Source: Bradyrhizobium sp. CER78 | GTDB lineage: Bacteria > Pseudomonadota > Alphaproteobacteria > Rhizobiales > Xanthobacteraceae | Assembly (NCBI RefSeq): GCF_029846235.1 | Contig: NZ_JARVWP010000002.1 | Location: 62,001-126,000 of the forward strand | Length of the DNA: 64,000 nucleotides | Direction: 5' to 3' | In this document: one piece after another, positions 38,619 to 47,650 of the stretch | How positions within the stretch are numbered: position 1 is the stretch's first letter | Layout of the letters: the number at the start of each line of letters is the position of its first letter | The notes under the pieces: model-generated | What the model saw: the letters and a program-made list of their open reading frames with translations, nothing else | What the model was told of the DNA's origin: nothing | Database searches by the model: none | Made by a program: the position numbers and the translations under genes

Positions 38619-39863
38619 TCACGCGCGCGCAGCGGTGGCCTGCTCGAAAACCTTGCCGCGGGTTTCCGGCAGCATCAGCACCGCGACCAGCACCAGCGAA
38701 TAGGCAAACGCCGCGTCGATCCCGATCGCAGCCCCAAGGCCGATGTGATCGCTGAGATAGCCGACCAGGAAGGGAAACGCCGCGGAGACGATGCGGCCGA
38801 AATTGTAGCAGAAGCCGACGCCGGTACCGCGCACGCCGGCGGGATAGAGCTCGCTGAACAGCGCCGCCATGCTGGCGGGAATGCCCGCCGAGAAGAAGCC
38901 GAGCGGGAAGCCCAGCACCAGCATCTGTGAATTGGAGAGCGGCGCGAAGATGTAGACCAGCACCGTCACGACGCAGGCGGCCGCGAACAGCGTCACGTTG
39001 GCGCGGCGCCCGATCCGGTCGCTGATGATCCCCGAGGCCACGCAGCCGCAGAAGAACGCGACGATGATGACCGCGAGATAGGCGCTGGAGCCGAGCACCG
39101 AGAGATGTCGCACTTCGCGCAAGTAAGTCGGCAGGAATGTCGTCAGCGCCGCATAGCCGCCATGGGCGCCGATGCCGAACAGCCCGCCGATCAAGGTCGA
39201 CCGCAGCACGTCGCGGTGGAAGATGCCGGCGAGCGTTGCGAAGAACGGCGGCTCGGCCGCGCGCGATGCGGCACGCGGCGGCTCCTTCAATCCGCGGCGG
39301 ATATAGAGGATCAGGAGCGCCGGGATCAGGCCGACGGCGAACAGGATGCGCCAGGCGATGTCGGCCGGCGCATAGGTAAACACCAGGGCCGAGAGCAGCA
39401 CCGCCGCGCCCCAGCCGACCGCCCAGGCGCTCTGCACGGCGCCGAGCGCCTTGCCGCGATGCTCGGCGCGAATGATCTCGGCCATCAGCACCGCGCCACA
39501 CGCCCATTCGGCGCCGAAGCCGATACCTTGAACGGCCTTCAGCACCAGCAGCTGGGTATAGTTCATCGCGAACGCAGAAGCGAAAGTTGCAAGCGCAAAG
39601 GTCGCCACCGTGATCTGCAGCGCTTTCACGCGCCCGAAGCGATCGCCGAGCGCGCCGCCGAGCCAGCCGCCGAATGCGCCGAAGAACAGCGTGACCGAGC
39701 CGAGCAGACCTGCATCGGCCTTGCTGATCCCGAACGCGGTGATCAGCGCCGGAATGGCGAGGCTGAACATCTGGACGTCGAGCGCATCCAAGCCCCAACC
39801 GCCGAAACTTGCCCAGAAGGTGCGCCGTTCGAGCGGCGAGCATTCGCTGTACCAGTTTGCCAT
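38619..39863 (-). CDS. MFS transporter, aromatic/organic acid symporter type
   Basis: 414 residues, 12 predicted helices. Motif A reads GGALGDRFGRVKALQ and helix 1 contains DALDVQMFSLAIPALI, as in the AAHS/sialate family of acid:H+ symporters. An ATG one codon upstream (39866) is too near GGAGG, so 39863 is used. Same strand as the amidohydrolase and downstream of the GntR gene. Confidence 0.92.
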   Translation of the reverse strand: MANWYSECSPLERRTFWASFGGWGLDALDVQMFSLAIPALITAFGISKADAGLLGSVTLFFGAFGGWLGGALGDRFGRVKALQITVATFALATFASAFAMNYTQLLVLKAVQGIGFGAEWACGAVLMAEIIRAEHRGKALGAVQSAWAVGWGAAVLLSALVFTYAPADIAWRILFAVGLIPALLILYIRRGLKEPPRAASRAAEPPFFATLAGIFHRDVLRSTLIGGLFGIGAHGGYAALTTFLPTYLREVRHLSVLGSSAYLAVIIVAFFCGCVASGIISDRIGRRANVTLFAAACVVTVLVYIFAPLSNSQMLVLGFPLGFFSAGIPASMAALFSELYPAGVRGTGVGFCYNFGRIVSAAFPFLVGYLSDHIGLGAAIGIDAAFAYSLVLVAVLMLPETRGKVFEQATAARA

Positions 39864-39908
39864 CATTCCTCCCTGAAATGTCTTGTGTTGTTTTATTTGC
39901 TTGCCGCG

Positions 39909-40637
39909 CTATCTGATCTCGGCGTGGTAGCGGAAGCGATCCGCCGGCCCGCGCGAGCGGCGCCATTCGATCGGCCGCCGCTCCAGATCGAATGCGAGGC
40001 GCTCGATCACGATCAGCGGCGCGTTAGCTTCGAGCCGCAGCAGGCGCGATTGCATGTCGGTTGCGATCTCGACGGTGAGGATTTCATCGGCGGAGACCAC
40101 GACCTGGCCGCAGCGATCCTCGTAGAGCGGATACAGGAGATCGCCGAATTCAGCGGTGTCGAGCGCAAGGATCGCCTCGAAGCGCGACCGCTCGAGCCAG
40201 ATCTCCTCGGCGAGCAGCGGCACGTCGTCGATCAGCCGCAGGCGCGACAGGCTGATGACGGGCTCGCCGACGCCGATGCGCAGCGCCGACGCAACGGCCG
40301 TCGTCGCCGGCATCGCCTTGCGCCGCACGATACGGCTTTGCGGCACGCGGCGCTCGCCGCTCTCGGACTGGAAGCGGAAGAAGCGGAACAGCGAGGAATT
40401 GAATCGCGCGCGGCGCACGAAAGTGCCACGCCCTTGTTGGCGCTCCAGCACGCCGTCGCTGACGAACTGATCGATCGCCTTGCGCACGGTGCCGATGGCG
40501 ACGCCGTAATGCGCGCCGAGCTCGGCCTCCGAGGGGATCAGATCTCCCGGACGCCATTCATTGCGATTGATGCGCGCCGCGAGATCGTCGCGGAGACGCT
40601 GGTAGCGCGGCAGGCGGTCGTCGAGGACTGAATTCAT
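39909..40637 (-). CDS. GntR-family transcriptional regulator with UTRA domain
   Basis: 242 residues. The wHTH reads NEWRPGDLIPSEAELGAHYG and then TVRKAIDQFVSDGVLERQQG; the UTRA ligand domain occupies about residues 95-240. HutC-type subfamily. It is 45 nt upstream of the MFS gene on the same strand; an inverted repeat before its ATG suggests autoregulation by a catabolic inducer. Confidence 0.93.
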   Translation of the reverse strand: MNSVLDDRLPRYQRLRDDLAARINRNEWRPGDLIPSEAELGAHYGVAIGTVRKAIDQFVSDGVLERQQGRGTFVRRARFNSSLFRFFRFQSESGERRVPQSRIVRRKAMPATTAVASALRIGVGEPVISLSRLRLIDDVPLLAEEIWLERSRFEAILALDTAEFGDLLYPLYEDRCGQVVVSADEILTVEIATDMQSRLLRLEANAPLIVIERLAFDLERRPIEWRRSRGPADRFRYHAEIR

Positions 40638-40640
40638 CTA

Positions 40641-40662
40641 GTCATCTATATGAGTATATGAC
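40641..40662. promoter_or_regulatory. probable GntR operator
   Basis: GTCATCTATATGAGTATATGAC has outer arms GTCAT and ATGAC and a near-symmetric AT-rich core. It is 3 nt upstream of the GntR start codon, where an autoregulatory operator is expected. Confidence 0.5.
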
Positions 40663-40708
40663 GCGGCGTCAATCGCTACCTTGATACCTCAAACCTGAAT
40701 GCGGCAGC

Positions 40709-42022
40709 CTACCCTAGTTGCCAGACTGCCACCGGGTGCTCGTAGCCCCGCACCGGGATCTCGCCGCGCGAGACGGCGTCCTTGCACTCGTCGCCCAGGG
40801 CATCACGCACGGCAGCCGAGATCAGGAATTGCGTGCCGAGCTCCTTGTTGAGCGCCTCGAGCCGGGCGGCGAAGTTCACGGTGTCGCCGATCACGGTGTA
40901 CTCCTTGCGCCGCGGCGAGCCGATATTGCCGGCGACGACCTCGCCGACATGGATGCCGATGCCGATCCGCAGTGGCCAGCTCGACGTTGCGTTGGTGCGC
41001 TCATTGGCGGCCAGCATCTCGCGCGCGGCCGCGACCGCCTGATGCGCGGCGTCGCCGGCCTCGAACGGCGCACCGAACAGCGCGAGGAAGCCGTCGCCCA
41101 GGAACTTGTTCACGATGCCGCCGTGGCGATCGAGGATATCGACCAGCACCGCGAACGCGCCGTCGAGCCTGTCGACCACCTCCTGGGGCGAGCGCGTGCT
41201 CGCTCCCGCGGTGAAGCTGCGGAAATCGACGAACATCACCGCGACGCGGCGGATATCGCTCCCGGTGCCGGCGCCCTCGGTCATCAGGCGTTCGACCACT
41301 TGCGGCGAGACGTGCTGGCCGAACAGATTGGTGATGCGGTCGCGCGCGGTGGCGGCCGCGATGCTGGCTGCGAACTGCCGCCGCAGCTGCAGGCCGACCG
41401 CACCGGCCAGCATGCCGCAGATCAGGATGATCGAGCTCCGCGCCGCGTGATAGTAGATGCTGGGATCGACCTCGACGCGATCGGCCGCGTGGAAGAAGAC
41501 CGCCATATAGAACAGCTCGGTCGCCGCGACGAAGCCGGTGAAGGTCGAGAGCCAGAAGTCGAGCCGCAGCGTCGAGAGAATGATGAAGACGAAGTAGATC
41601 AGCGGCGCCACGAAGCCGAGCGCCTCCTGGCGGCCCATGCTGTCGATATGCAGCGCCAGCACGACGGTTGGCAGCGACGTCTCCACCAGCACGCCGATAT
41701 AGCGCCGGATCACCGGCAGGTCGCGCCCCTTGCGCATGTGCCAGCTGATCGCCCCGTGCACCCAGAGCTCGAATACGATCAGCGGCACGATGACGTAGAA
41801 CACATAGACCGGGCTGAGATTGCCGTGCCAGACGCGGCTGACCGCCTCGGGGGCAAAGAAGTAGACCAGCAGGCTGATGACGCCGAGCAGGATCGTGGTG
41901 CCGATCAGCACCTTGATGCGGAGCAGCTCGGTGGTCATCACCTCGCGCATCAGGGCGTGATGGAAGTCTGTCGCGACCGTCGTGCCGCCCTTCGCGCCGT
42001 CCTTGTCCAAGACTTCCGTCAT
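40709..42022 (-). CDS. membrane-bound class III adenylate/guanylate cyclase
   Basis: 437 residues. The N-terminal half has about six membrane helices. The C-terminal cyclase domain starts near residue 240 with metal-binding Asp in MFVDFRSFT and in GDGFLALFGAP, and the base/transition-state region YTVIGDTVNFAARLE. It makes cAMP (or cGMP) at the inner face of the membrane in response to an unknown signal. Rhizobia carry many such cyclases. It has no partner gene. Confidence 0.92.
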   Translation of the reverse strand: MTEVLDKDGAKGGTTVATDFHHALMREVMTTELLRIKVLIGTTILLGVISLLVYFFAPEAVSRVWHGNLSPVYVFYVIVPLIVFELWVHGAISWHMRKGRDLPVIRRYIGVLVETSLPTVVLALHIDSMGRQEALGFVAPLIYFVFIILSTLRLDFWLSTFTGFVAATELFYMAVFFHAADRVEVDPSIYYHAARSSIILICGMLAGAVGLQLRRQFAASIAAATARDRITNLFGQHVSPQVVERLMTEGAGTGSDIRRVAVMFVDFRSFTAGASTRSPQEVVDRLDGAFAVLVDILDRHGGIVNKFLGDGFLALFGAPFEAGDAAHQAVAAAREMLAANERTNATSSWPLRIGIGIHVGEVVAGNIGSPRRKEYTVIGDTVNFAARLEALNKELGTQFLISAAVRDALGDECKDAVSRGEIPVRGYEHPVAVWQLG

Positions 42023-42033
42023 TCCCTCACCCT

Positions 42034-42129
42034 GTCATTCCGGGGCGCGAAGCGAACCCGGAATCTCGAGATTCCCCGATGCGCAATCGCGCATCTGAGG
42101 TTCGGTGCTTCGCACCACCCCGGAATGAC
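42034..42129. repeat. intergenic palindromic repeat, gtcattccggggc type
   Basis: Bounded by GTCATTCCGGGGCG and CACCCCGGAATGAC, with internal AATCTCGAGATT and GCGCAATCGCGC palindromes. Lies between the cyclase start and the permease stop. Confidence 0.85.
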
Positions 42130-42155
42130 GATGAATAGTTGCGCTCATACTAGCC

Positions 42156-43319
42156 TCAATCGAGCGTGCGGCGGAAGCGCGTCACGGCGACGGTCATGGC
42201 GAACAGCATCAGGGCAGCCAGCGCGATGGTGTCGTATTGCAGGTTCGGCATCGCCGCGCCCTTCAGCATGATGGCACGGACGATGCGGATGAAATGAGTC
42301 AGCGGCAGGACCTCGCCGATATATTGCGCCCAGACCGGCATGCCGGCGAACGGAAACATGAAGCCGGAGAGCAGGATGCTCGGCAGGAAGAACATCATCG
42401 AGAGCTGCATCGCCTGCAGCTGGTTCTGCACGATGGTCGAGAATGTATAGCCGATCGACAGATTAGTGGTGATGAATAGCGTGGTGAGCAGCCCCAGCAA
42501 TGTGAGGCTGCCGAGCACCGGCACGCCGAACAGCAGCACGCCGATGCTGATGATCAGCCCGGCCTGGATGAAGCCGACCATCACGTAGGGGATGATCTTG
42601 CCGAACATCACCTCGATCGGCTTGATCGGCATCGACAGCAGGCTCTCCATGGTGCCGCGCTCGATCTCGCGCGTCACCGACAGTGCGGTGAAGATCAGCA
42701 TGGTCATCGTCAGGATGGTGCCGACCAGGCCGGGCACGATATTGAGGCGCGATTCCGCCGCCGGGTTGTAGCGGGCATGGGCGCGGATCTCGAACGGCAT
42801 ATCCGGGGGATCGCCGATATGCAGGTCATGCGCCAGCGCGGTCTGCACCAGCGGCCCGAGCGCGGCGAGCGCGGTGCCCGACGCCACCGGGTCGGTGGCA
42901 TCGGCCGCGACCAGCAGCGCCGGCCTGTCGCCGCGCCGCACCGCGCGCTCGAAGCCGCGCGGGATCTCGACGCCGAACAGCACCTTGCCGGATTGCAGGA
43001 GCTCGTTGAACTCCGCGACGGTGTGGACCTCGCGGGTGAAATGGAAATAGGAGGTGTTCTCCATCGCCTTCAGGATCGAACGCCCGAGATCGGTATCCTC
43101 CTGGGTCAGCACCGCGGTCGGCAGATTGCGCGGCGTGGTGTTGATGGCGTAGCCGAACAGCGTGAGCTGCAACACCGGCAGCATGATGATCATGGCGAAC
43201 GAGACGCGGTCGCGGCGAAGCTGGATGAACTCCTTGACCAGCATCGCATAGCTGCGGCGCCAGAAGCCGAATGCCGGCTCCCTCTCTTCGCCATTCCGGA
43301 TTGTATCCGTCGCACTCAT
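42156..43319 (-). CDS. ABC-2 type transporter permease
   Basis: 387 residues. An N-terminal helix (AMIIMLPVLQLTLFGYAI), an external domain of about 150 residues, then five membrane helices including SVTREIERGTMESLLSMP, the ABC2_membrane signature. It resembles YhhJ/YbhS-type exporters. Last gene of a TetR-HlyD-ATPase-permease operon; such systems usually have two permeases, only one is present here. Confidence 0.93.
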   Translation of the reverse strand: MSATDTIRNGEEREPAFGFWRRSYAMLVKEFIQLRRDRVSFAMIIMLPVLQLTLFGYAINTTPRNLPTAVLTQEDTDLGRSILKAMENTSYFHFTREVHTVAEFNELLQSGKVLFGVEIPRGFERAVRRGDRPALLVAADATDPVASGTALAALGPLVQTALAHDLHIGDPPDMPFEIRAHARYNPAAESRLNIVPGLVGTILTMTMLIFTALSVTREIERGTMESLLSMPIKPIEVMFGKIIPYVMVGFIQAGLIISIGVLLFGVPVLGSLTLLGLLTTLFITTNLSIGYTFSTIVQNQLQAMQLSMMFFLPSILLSGFMFPFAGMPVWAQYIGEVLPLTHFIRIVRAIMLKGAAMPNLQYDTIALAALMLFAMTVAVTRFRRTLD

Positions 43320-43337
43320 GGCACTTATCCTTGACGA

Positions 43338-44297
43338 CTATTTCCGGAAATTGTCCTTGGAGCGCCCCATCAGATCGATGAAAACGTCTTCGAGCGACGG
43401 CTCGCTCGGCTGCCAGCGCCACTTCGGATTGTCGCGATAGGACGCGATCGCGGTCTCGAGCGCCGCCTTGTTGCGGCCGGAGACATGCAGGCTGGTGCCG
43501 AACGGCGCCACCATGTCGACGCCGGGCTTGTCCGTAAGATCGGCCATCAGGCCGTTGAAATCCTCGCCCGTCACCGTCCAGGTCGACAGCGCGGAAGCCG
43601 CGATCACCTCGTCCACCGTGCCGTGAGCCAGCAGATGGCCATAGGCGATATAGGCGATCTCGTGACAGCGCTCGGCCTCGTCCATGTAGTGGGTCGAGAC
43701 CAGCACGGTGAGGCCTTCGGCGGCGAGCGCGTGGATCTCGTTCCAGAAATCGCGCCGCGCCTTGGGATCGACACCGGCGGTCGGCTCGTCCAGCAGCAGC
43801 AATTGCGGATTGGGCAGCGTGCAGGCGCCGAGCGCGAGCCGCTGCTTCCAGCCGCCGGAGAGATTGGCGGCGAGTTGCTCCTCGCGGCCCTTCAGTCCGA
43901 TCCGCGCGATCATGTCGGCCGCGGCGCCGCGCGCGTCCGGCATGCCATAGAGCCGCGCCACGAACTCCAGATTCTCGCGCACCGACAGATCCTGGTAGAG
44001 GCTGAAGCGCTGCGTCATGTAGCCGACCTTGCGCTTGATCTTGTCGGCGTCGCGCCGGATGTCGTAGCCGAGGCAGGTGCCCTCGCCGCTGTCGGGGGTC
44101 AGCAGGCCGCACAGGATACGGATGGTCGTGGTCTTGCCGCTGCCGTTGGGCCCGAGGAAGCCATAGATCGAGCCGCGCTTGACCTGCATCGACAGGTCAT
44201 GGACCACCTCACGTCCGCTGAACGATTTGGTCAGGCCCTTCACATCGATCGCAATGGACGATGCGCTGGGCTGCGTGCTGGTGGGGCCGCCGTTCAT
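43338..44297 (-). CDS. ABC transporter ATP-binding protein (exporter)
   Basis: 319 residues. Walker A GPNGSGKTTT, ABC signature LSGGWKQRLALG and Walker B LLLLDEPTAGVDP. C-terminal 70 residues are the DrrA/CcmA-like extension. It overlaps the HlyD-family stop by 4 nt (44294-44297), showing translational coupling. With the adjacent permease it would export a drug or lipid. Confidence 0.95.
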   Translation of the reverse strand: MNGGPTSTQPSASSIAIDVKGLTKSFSGREVVHDLSMQVKRGSIYGFLGPNGSGKTTTIRILCGLLTPDSGEGTCLGYDIRRDADKIKRKVGYMTQRFSLYQDLSVRENLEFVARLYGMPDARGAAADMIARIGLKGREEQLAANLSGGWKQRLALGACTLPNPQLLLLDEPTAGVDPKARRDFWNEIHALAAEGLTVLVSTHYMDEAERCHEIAYIAYGHLLAHGTVDEVIAASALSTWTVTGEDFNGLMADLTDKPGVDMVAPFGTSLHVSGRNKAALETAIASYRDNPKWRWQPSEPSLEDVFIDLMGRSKDNFRK

Positions 44298-45079
44298 CTG
44301 CGCTCCGCCACCGGCGTCTTCGGATTGAGGTAGACGCTGATCGGCTGACCGACTCGCAGCACATCGGGCCGGCTCGGCCGCGCCTGGATCAGATAGACCA
44401 GCTTGTTGCGCTCATCGAGGCTGTAGATGACAGGCGGCGTGTATTCCGCCGTAGTGGCGATGAAGTAGATCTTGGCGGTGAGATCGGCCGCGCAATTGTC
44501 GCAGGTCACCCGCACCTCGTCGCCGAGCGCAAGCTTCGGCAGCTCGGTCTCCGGCACGAAGAAGCGCAGCTTCATGTTGCCGGGCGGCATGATCGACAGC
44601 ACCGGCCGCTGCGCCTGCACCATCTCGCCCTCGCGGAAATAGATCTGTTGGATCGAGCCCGCGATCGGCGCAAAGCCCTTGCGGCGGTCGAGGCGCGTCT
44701 GCGAGGTGTTGACGCGCGCCTCCGCGACGCGCAGCGCCGAAACGGCGGAATCGAGATTGGCCTGGGTGCCGGCGCCGGTGCCGCGCAGCGAGGCGGCGCG
44801 GTCGTAGCTCTGCTGGGCGTTGGCAAGGGTGGCGTTGTTCTGGTTGAGATCGGCGCGCTGCAGATCGTCGTCGACCGAATAGAGCAGATCGCCGGGCTTG
44901 ACCTCGTCGCCCTCGCGCACATTGAGCTTGATGACGCGGCCGGATTCGTCAGGGCTGACGAAGATCATGTCGGCCTCGACCCAGCCCTGGAAGCCGGGAT
45001 CGCGCTTCTCCTGGCACCCGGCCAGCACCGCCGCCAGCGCAACGATGGCCACGACTTTCATCATGTGCGACGCGGTCAT
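44294..45079 (-). CDS. HlyD-family membrane-fusion protein (lipoprotein)
   Basis: 261 residues. Lipobox AAVLAGC near residue 22, then a barrel/lipoyl segment (GRVIKLNVREGDEVKPGDLL) and a helical hairpin. It links the ABC exporter to the outer membrane. GGAGG precedes ATG 45079. It overlaps the TetR stop by 4 nt and the ATPase start by 4 nt, so the operon is tightly coupled. Confidence 0.92.
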   Translation of the reverse strand: MTASHMMKVVAIVALAAVLAGCQEKRDPGFQGWVEADMIFVSPDESGRVIKLNVREGDEVKPGDLLYSVDDDLQRADLNQNNATLANAQQSYDRAASLRGTGAGTQANLDSAVSALRVAEARVNTSQTRLDRRKGFAPIAGSIQQIYFREGEMVQAQRPVLSIMPPGNMKLRFFVPETELPKLALGDEVRVTCDNCAADLTAKIYFIATTAEYTPPVIYSLDERNKLVYLIQARPSRPDVLRVGQPISVYLNPKTPVAERR

Positions 45080-45801
45080 GTCTGCCTCCGTTCGCCGAAA
45101 ATCAGATCGAGATGAATCTTGAACATCGCGAGCCCGTCGAGCGGCGCATGCCGGGCAAACAGGCTCTGCCAGATCACCGCGACGATCGCGGGCGCCACCA
45201 CCAGCTGCGGGAAATCGCCGAGCTCGCGGTGCTTGATCTCGCCGCGCGTGATTGCGAGCTGGACCAGCGCCTTCATGCCGGTCAGGCCCTTCGACACCAC
45301 CTCGCGGAAATAGAAATCGGCGATTGCCGGAAAGCGCGGCCCTTCGGAGACGATCAGGCGGATGATGTCGCCGCGCCGGGTGGACACGATCTCGCGGATG
45401 AAGGTCTCGGCAAACCCCTCCACCGCGTCGCGTACCGGACCGGTGATGGTGGGCAGCGCGGTCATGCGGCTGATCAGCGGCACCAGCGCGGTGCGGATCA
45501 GCTCCTCGAACATCGATTCCTTGTCCTTAAAGTACAGATACAGCGTGCCCTTGGCGACGCCCGCCCGCTTGGCGACATCGTCGAGCCGCGTCGCGGCAAA
45601 GCCGCGGGCGATGAACTCGTCCATCGCCGCCTCGACGATGGCAGCACGCCGCTCCGCCGACTTCTCGGCGCGGTTCGCAGGCGGCCTCGCCTCGGCCAGC
45701 TTTGCCGAAGCCACCTTCGGGATCCTCGCCGCCGCGGCTCGGATCGTGGTCCGGCGTTTGGCGGGCTTGGTGCGGGTCGATGGTTTGATGCGCTTGGTCA
45801 T
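45076..45801 (-). CDS. TetR/AcrR-family repressor of the ABC exporter operon
   Basis: 241 residues. A basic Arg/Lys/Thr-rich N-terminal tail of about 45 residues, then the HTH (EFIARGFAATRLDDVAKRAG, followed by GTLYLYFKDKESMFEELI) and a TetR_C domain. ATG 45801 is used; a start 12 codons upstream lies inside the operator. It is first in the operon and should repress the whole unit. Confidence 0.93.
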   Translation of the reverse strand: MTKRIKPSTRTKPAKRRTTIRAAAARIPKVASAKLAEARPPANRAEKSAERRAAIVEAAMDEFIARGFAATRLDDVAKRAGVAKGTLYLYFKDKESMFEELIRTALVPLISRMTALPTITGPVRDAVEGFAETFIREIVSTRRGDIIRLIVSEGPRFPAIADFYFREVVSKGLTGMKALVQLAITRGEIKHRELGDFPQLVVAPAIVAVIWQSLFARHAPLDGLAMFKIHLDLIFGERRQT

Positions 45802-45811
45802 GGTCAATATT

Positions 45812-45831
45812 ATGACTGACTGGTCAGTCAT
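45812..45831. promoter_or_regulatory. TetR-type operator of the efflux operon
   Basis: ATGACTGAC-TG-GTCAGTCAT, a perfect 9-bp inverted repeat with a 2-nt spacer. It closely resembles known TetR/AcrR operators (TGACTGACyrGTCAGTCA type) and lies 10 nt upstream of the regulator ATG. Confidence 0.82.
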
Positions 45832-46095
45832 CGTCAAATGTGATCGGGACTAACCAGCTGCGGCGCGAAACGTTCCAGCCTTTGGGTGGGTGTACGGCCC
45901 CGATCTCGCGGCGCGTTCCGCCCATGGGTGCCGCGCAATAAAACCGCGGAAAGTAGGATCACAGCTGTTACCGGAAACAACCCGGCTTTCCCTGCGCGAC
46001 GGGTTAAGGCTTACTTCGTGCTCTCCCACAGGGGAGGCAGCGCGGTCATGCGCTGCGGCAAGAGTTGATTCAGGCGATCGGCTGGGGAGACGCCA

Positions 46096-46884
46096 ATGAG
46101 CGACTGGCTGCACAACCTTGCAGTGCCGTGGATGGCCTTGGTCGTCTTCGGCTTCACCTATTTTCTCGCCATGCTGGTTTTCATGGCCGTTGCGGCGCTG
46201 TCGACCAAGGCGCGGGTGGCGGCGTTCAAATCGATCTCCGCCGGCTTGTTGCCGGTGCTCGGCGTCATTTTCGGCCTGTTCGTTGCCTTCACCGCGGCTC
46301 AGGTCTGGAGTGACAGCGATCATGCAGCAACGGCGGTGAGCCGCGAAGCCAGTGCGCTGCGAGCCGTGATCCTTCTCGCCGGCGGCCTGCCGCCGGAACA
46401 GGAGGCGCGTTTGCGCAGTCTCGTTCATGACCACGTCGAGGAAGCGGTCGCCGTGGAATGGCCAATGATGGCGCGCCAGAAGGCTTCGCTCAAGGCCGCG
46501 CCTGCCGCCCTCACCGAGGCACTGCGGCTGGTCATTTCGATGCCTGTGCAAAGCCCGGGTCAGCAGACGGCGCAGCGCGAGATCATCACGGCGCTGGATA
46601 CGGCGCTCGACGCGCGACGGCAACGGCTGATCCTCAGCCAGTCCGAAGTCAACGCAATCAAGTGGTGGTGCCTTTACGTTCAGGCCGTCTGCGAGTTGCT
46701 GGCGATCGCCCTTATTCACTGCGACAATCGGCTGGGGTCTGCCATCGCCATGGGACTGTTCGCGACCGGCGTCGCGACATCGGCTCTGCTGATCGCAGCG
46801 CATGATCGGCCGTTCACGGGTCAGATATCGATTGCGCCCACGCCGTTGCTGCAAATCATGCCGGACAAGGAGGTGAGCCGGTAG
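46096..46884 (+). CDS. DUF4239 (bestrophin-like) membrane protein
   Basis: 262 residues with two N-terminal helices (ALVVFGFTYFLAMLVFMAVA and LLPVLGVIFGLFVAFTAAQV) and two near the C-terminus. The VAFTAAQVWSDSDHAATAVS segment matches the DUF4239 core. A channel-like role has been suggested only by resemblance. GGGGAGA precedes ATG 46096. No operon partner. Confidence 0.88.
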   Translation: MSDWLHNLAVPWMALVVFGFTYFLAMLVFMAVAALSTKARVAAFKSISAGLLPVLGVIFGLFVAFTAAQVWSDSDHAATAVSREASALRAVILLAGGLPPEQEARLRSLVHDHVEEAVAVEWPMMARQKASLKAAPAALTEALRLVISMPVQSPGQQTAQREIITALDTALDARRQRLILSQSEVNAIKWWCLYVQAVCELLAIALIHCDNRLGSAIAMGLFATGVATSALLIAAHDRPFTGQISIAPTPLLQIMPDKEVSR

Positions 46885-46908
46885 TGATGGACGCTCCGGC
46901 GGAAGGGT

Positions 46909-47077
46909 TCCCTCCCCCCTTGCGGGGGAGGGTTAGGGAGAGGGGTGCCGCACGACGTGCACTCTCCGTATCTGTCACGGATGATAAGAGAGCGAGGTTG
47001 AAACGCTCTCACCTCATGAGTGATTTCGCCCGCGGCACACCCCTCTCCCCACCTTCCTCCGCAAGGGGGGGAGGGAG
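46909..47077. repeat. intergenic inverted repeat, ccctccccc type
   Basis: CCCTCCCCCCTTGCGGGGGAGG near the start and CCTCCGCAAGGGGGGGAGGG at the end, with GGAGAGGGGTG / CACCCCTCTCC arms between them. Nothing else is seen between the DUF4239 gene and the DUF2000 remnant. Confidence 0.8.
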
Positions 47078-47112
47078 CCCAACCATCGTGCTCACCTCAC
47101 GTGCACGCCCGG

Positions 47113-47525
47113 CTACGTATGAAACTTCAGCCCCTCGAGCACCTTGTCGACCACCTTGCGCTCGGCGCGAAAGGCAAGGCCGACCAGGTTGAGCTCGGTG
47201 CGCGCGACCGCCCTCACCACCTCACGGTTGGCGGCGTCATGTGTAGTCTTGAACATGTCCTCGGTGTAGAGCGCAGGTTTCACGTCGCGCGCCAGCGCAC
47301 GCTCCAGCGCGCGCGCGACAACTGCGCACGGTCCGCGCCGTAGATCAGGATCGGCTGGCCGATCAAAGAGAGATATTTGGTCCCCGAGCCATCCTCGTAA
47401 TTCTCTCCGATGCATTCGGGAAAGGAGGCTGCGATGCCACCGGCGAGAAACGACGCCACGTTGAGCTTCTGCCAGACTTCCAGGTCGGTGCGGATCACGA
47501 CCGCGATCTTGGTGTCGAACTGCAT
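47113..47525 (-). pseudogene. DUF2000 family gene, frameshifted
   Basis: The first part reads MQFDTKIAVVIRTDLEVWQK ... ILIYGADRAQLSR in one frame; the rest (ERALARDVKPALYTEDMF ... NLVGLAFRAERKVVDKVL) in another. Joined, they give a full DUF2000 protein of about 137 residues. The break is in the run GCGCGCGCGCG at 47307-47317; one CG unit fewer restores the frame. DUF2000 function is unknown. This may be a real mutation, slippage variant or sequence error. Confidence 0.8.
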
Positions 47526-47650
47526 GGGGCAAGTCTAGCCGCAGGCCGATGGCAAGCGCCAGTCCGGACGGTGCAGATCTCATCTGCCTGTCAAACGTTG
47601 ATGTTCGTTTCCGGTAAGGCCTGGCGGCGGACTCCGCGTTAGCGGTAGCC

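Noticed and set aside
36945..38930. 661-codon open frame opposite phzF-like and amidohydrolase genes
   Set aside because: Antisense artefact of high G+C; no motif and both opposite-strand genes have catalytic residues.
45850..46854. 334-codon minus-strand frame over the DUF4239 gene
   Set aside because: The plus-strand protein has membrane helices, a good ribosome site and a known family; the antisense product is Arg/His/Gln-rich.
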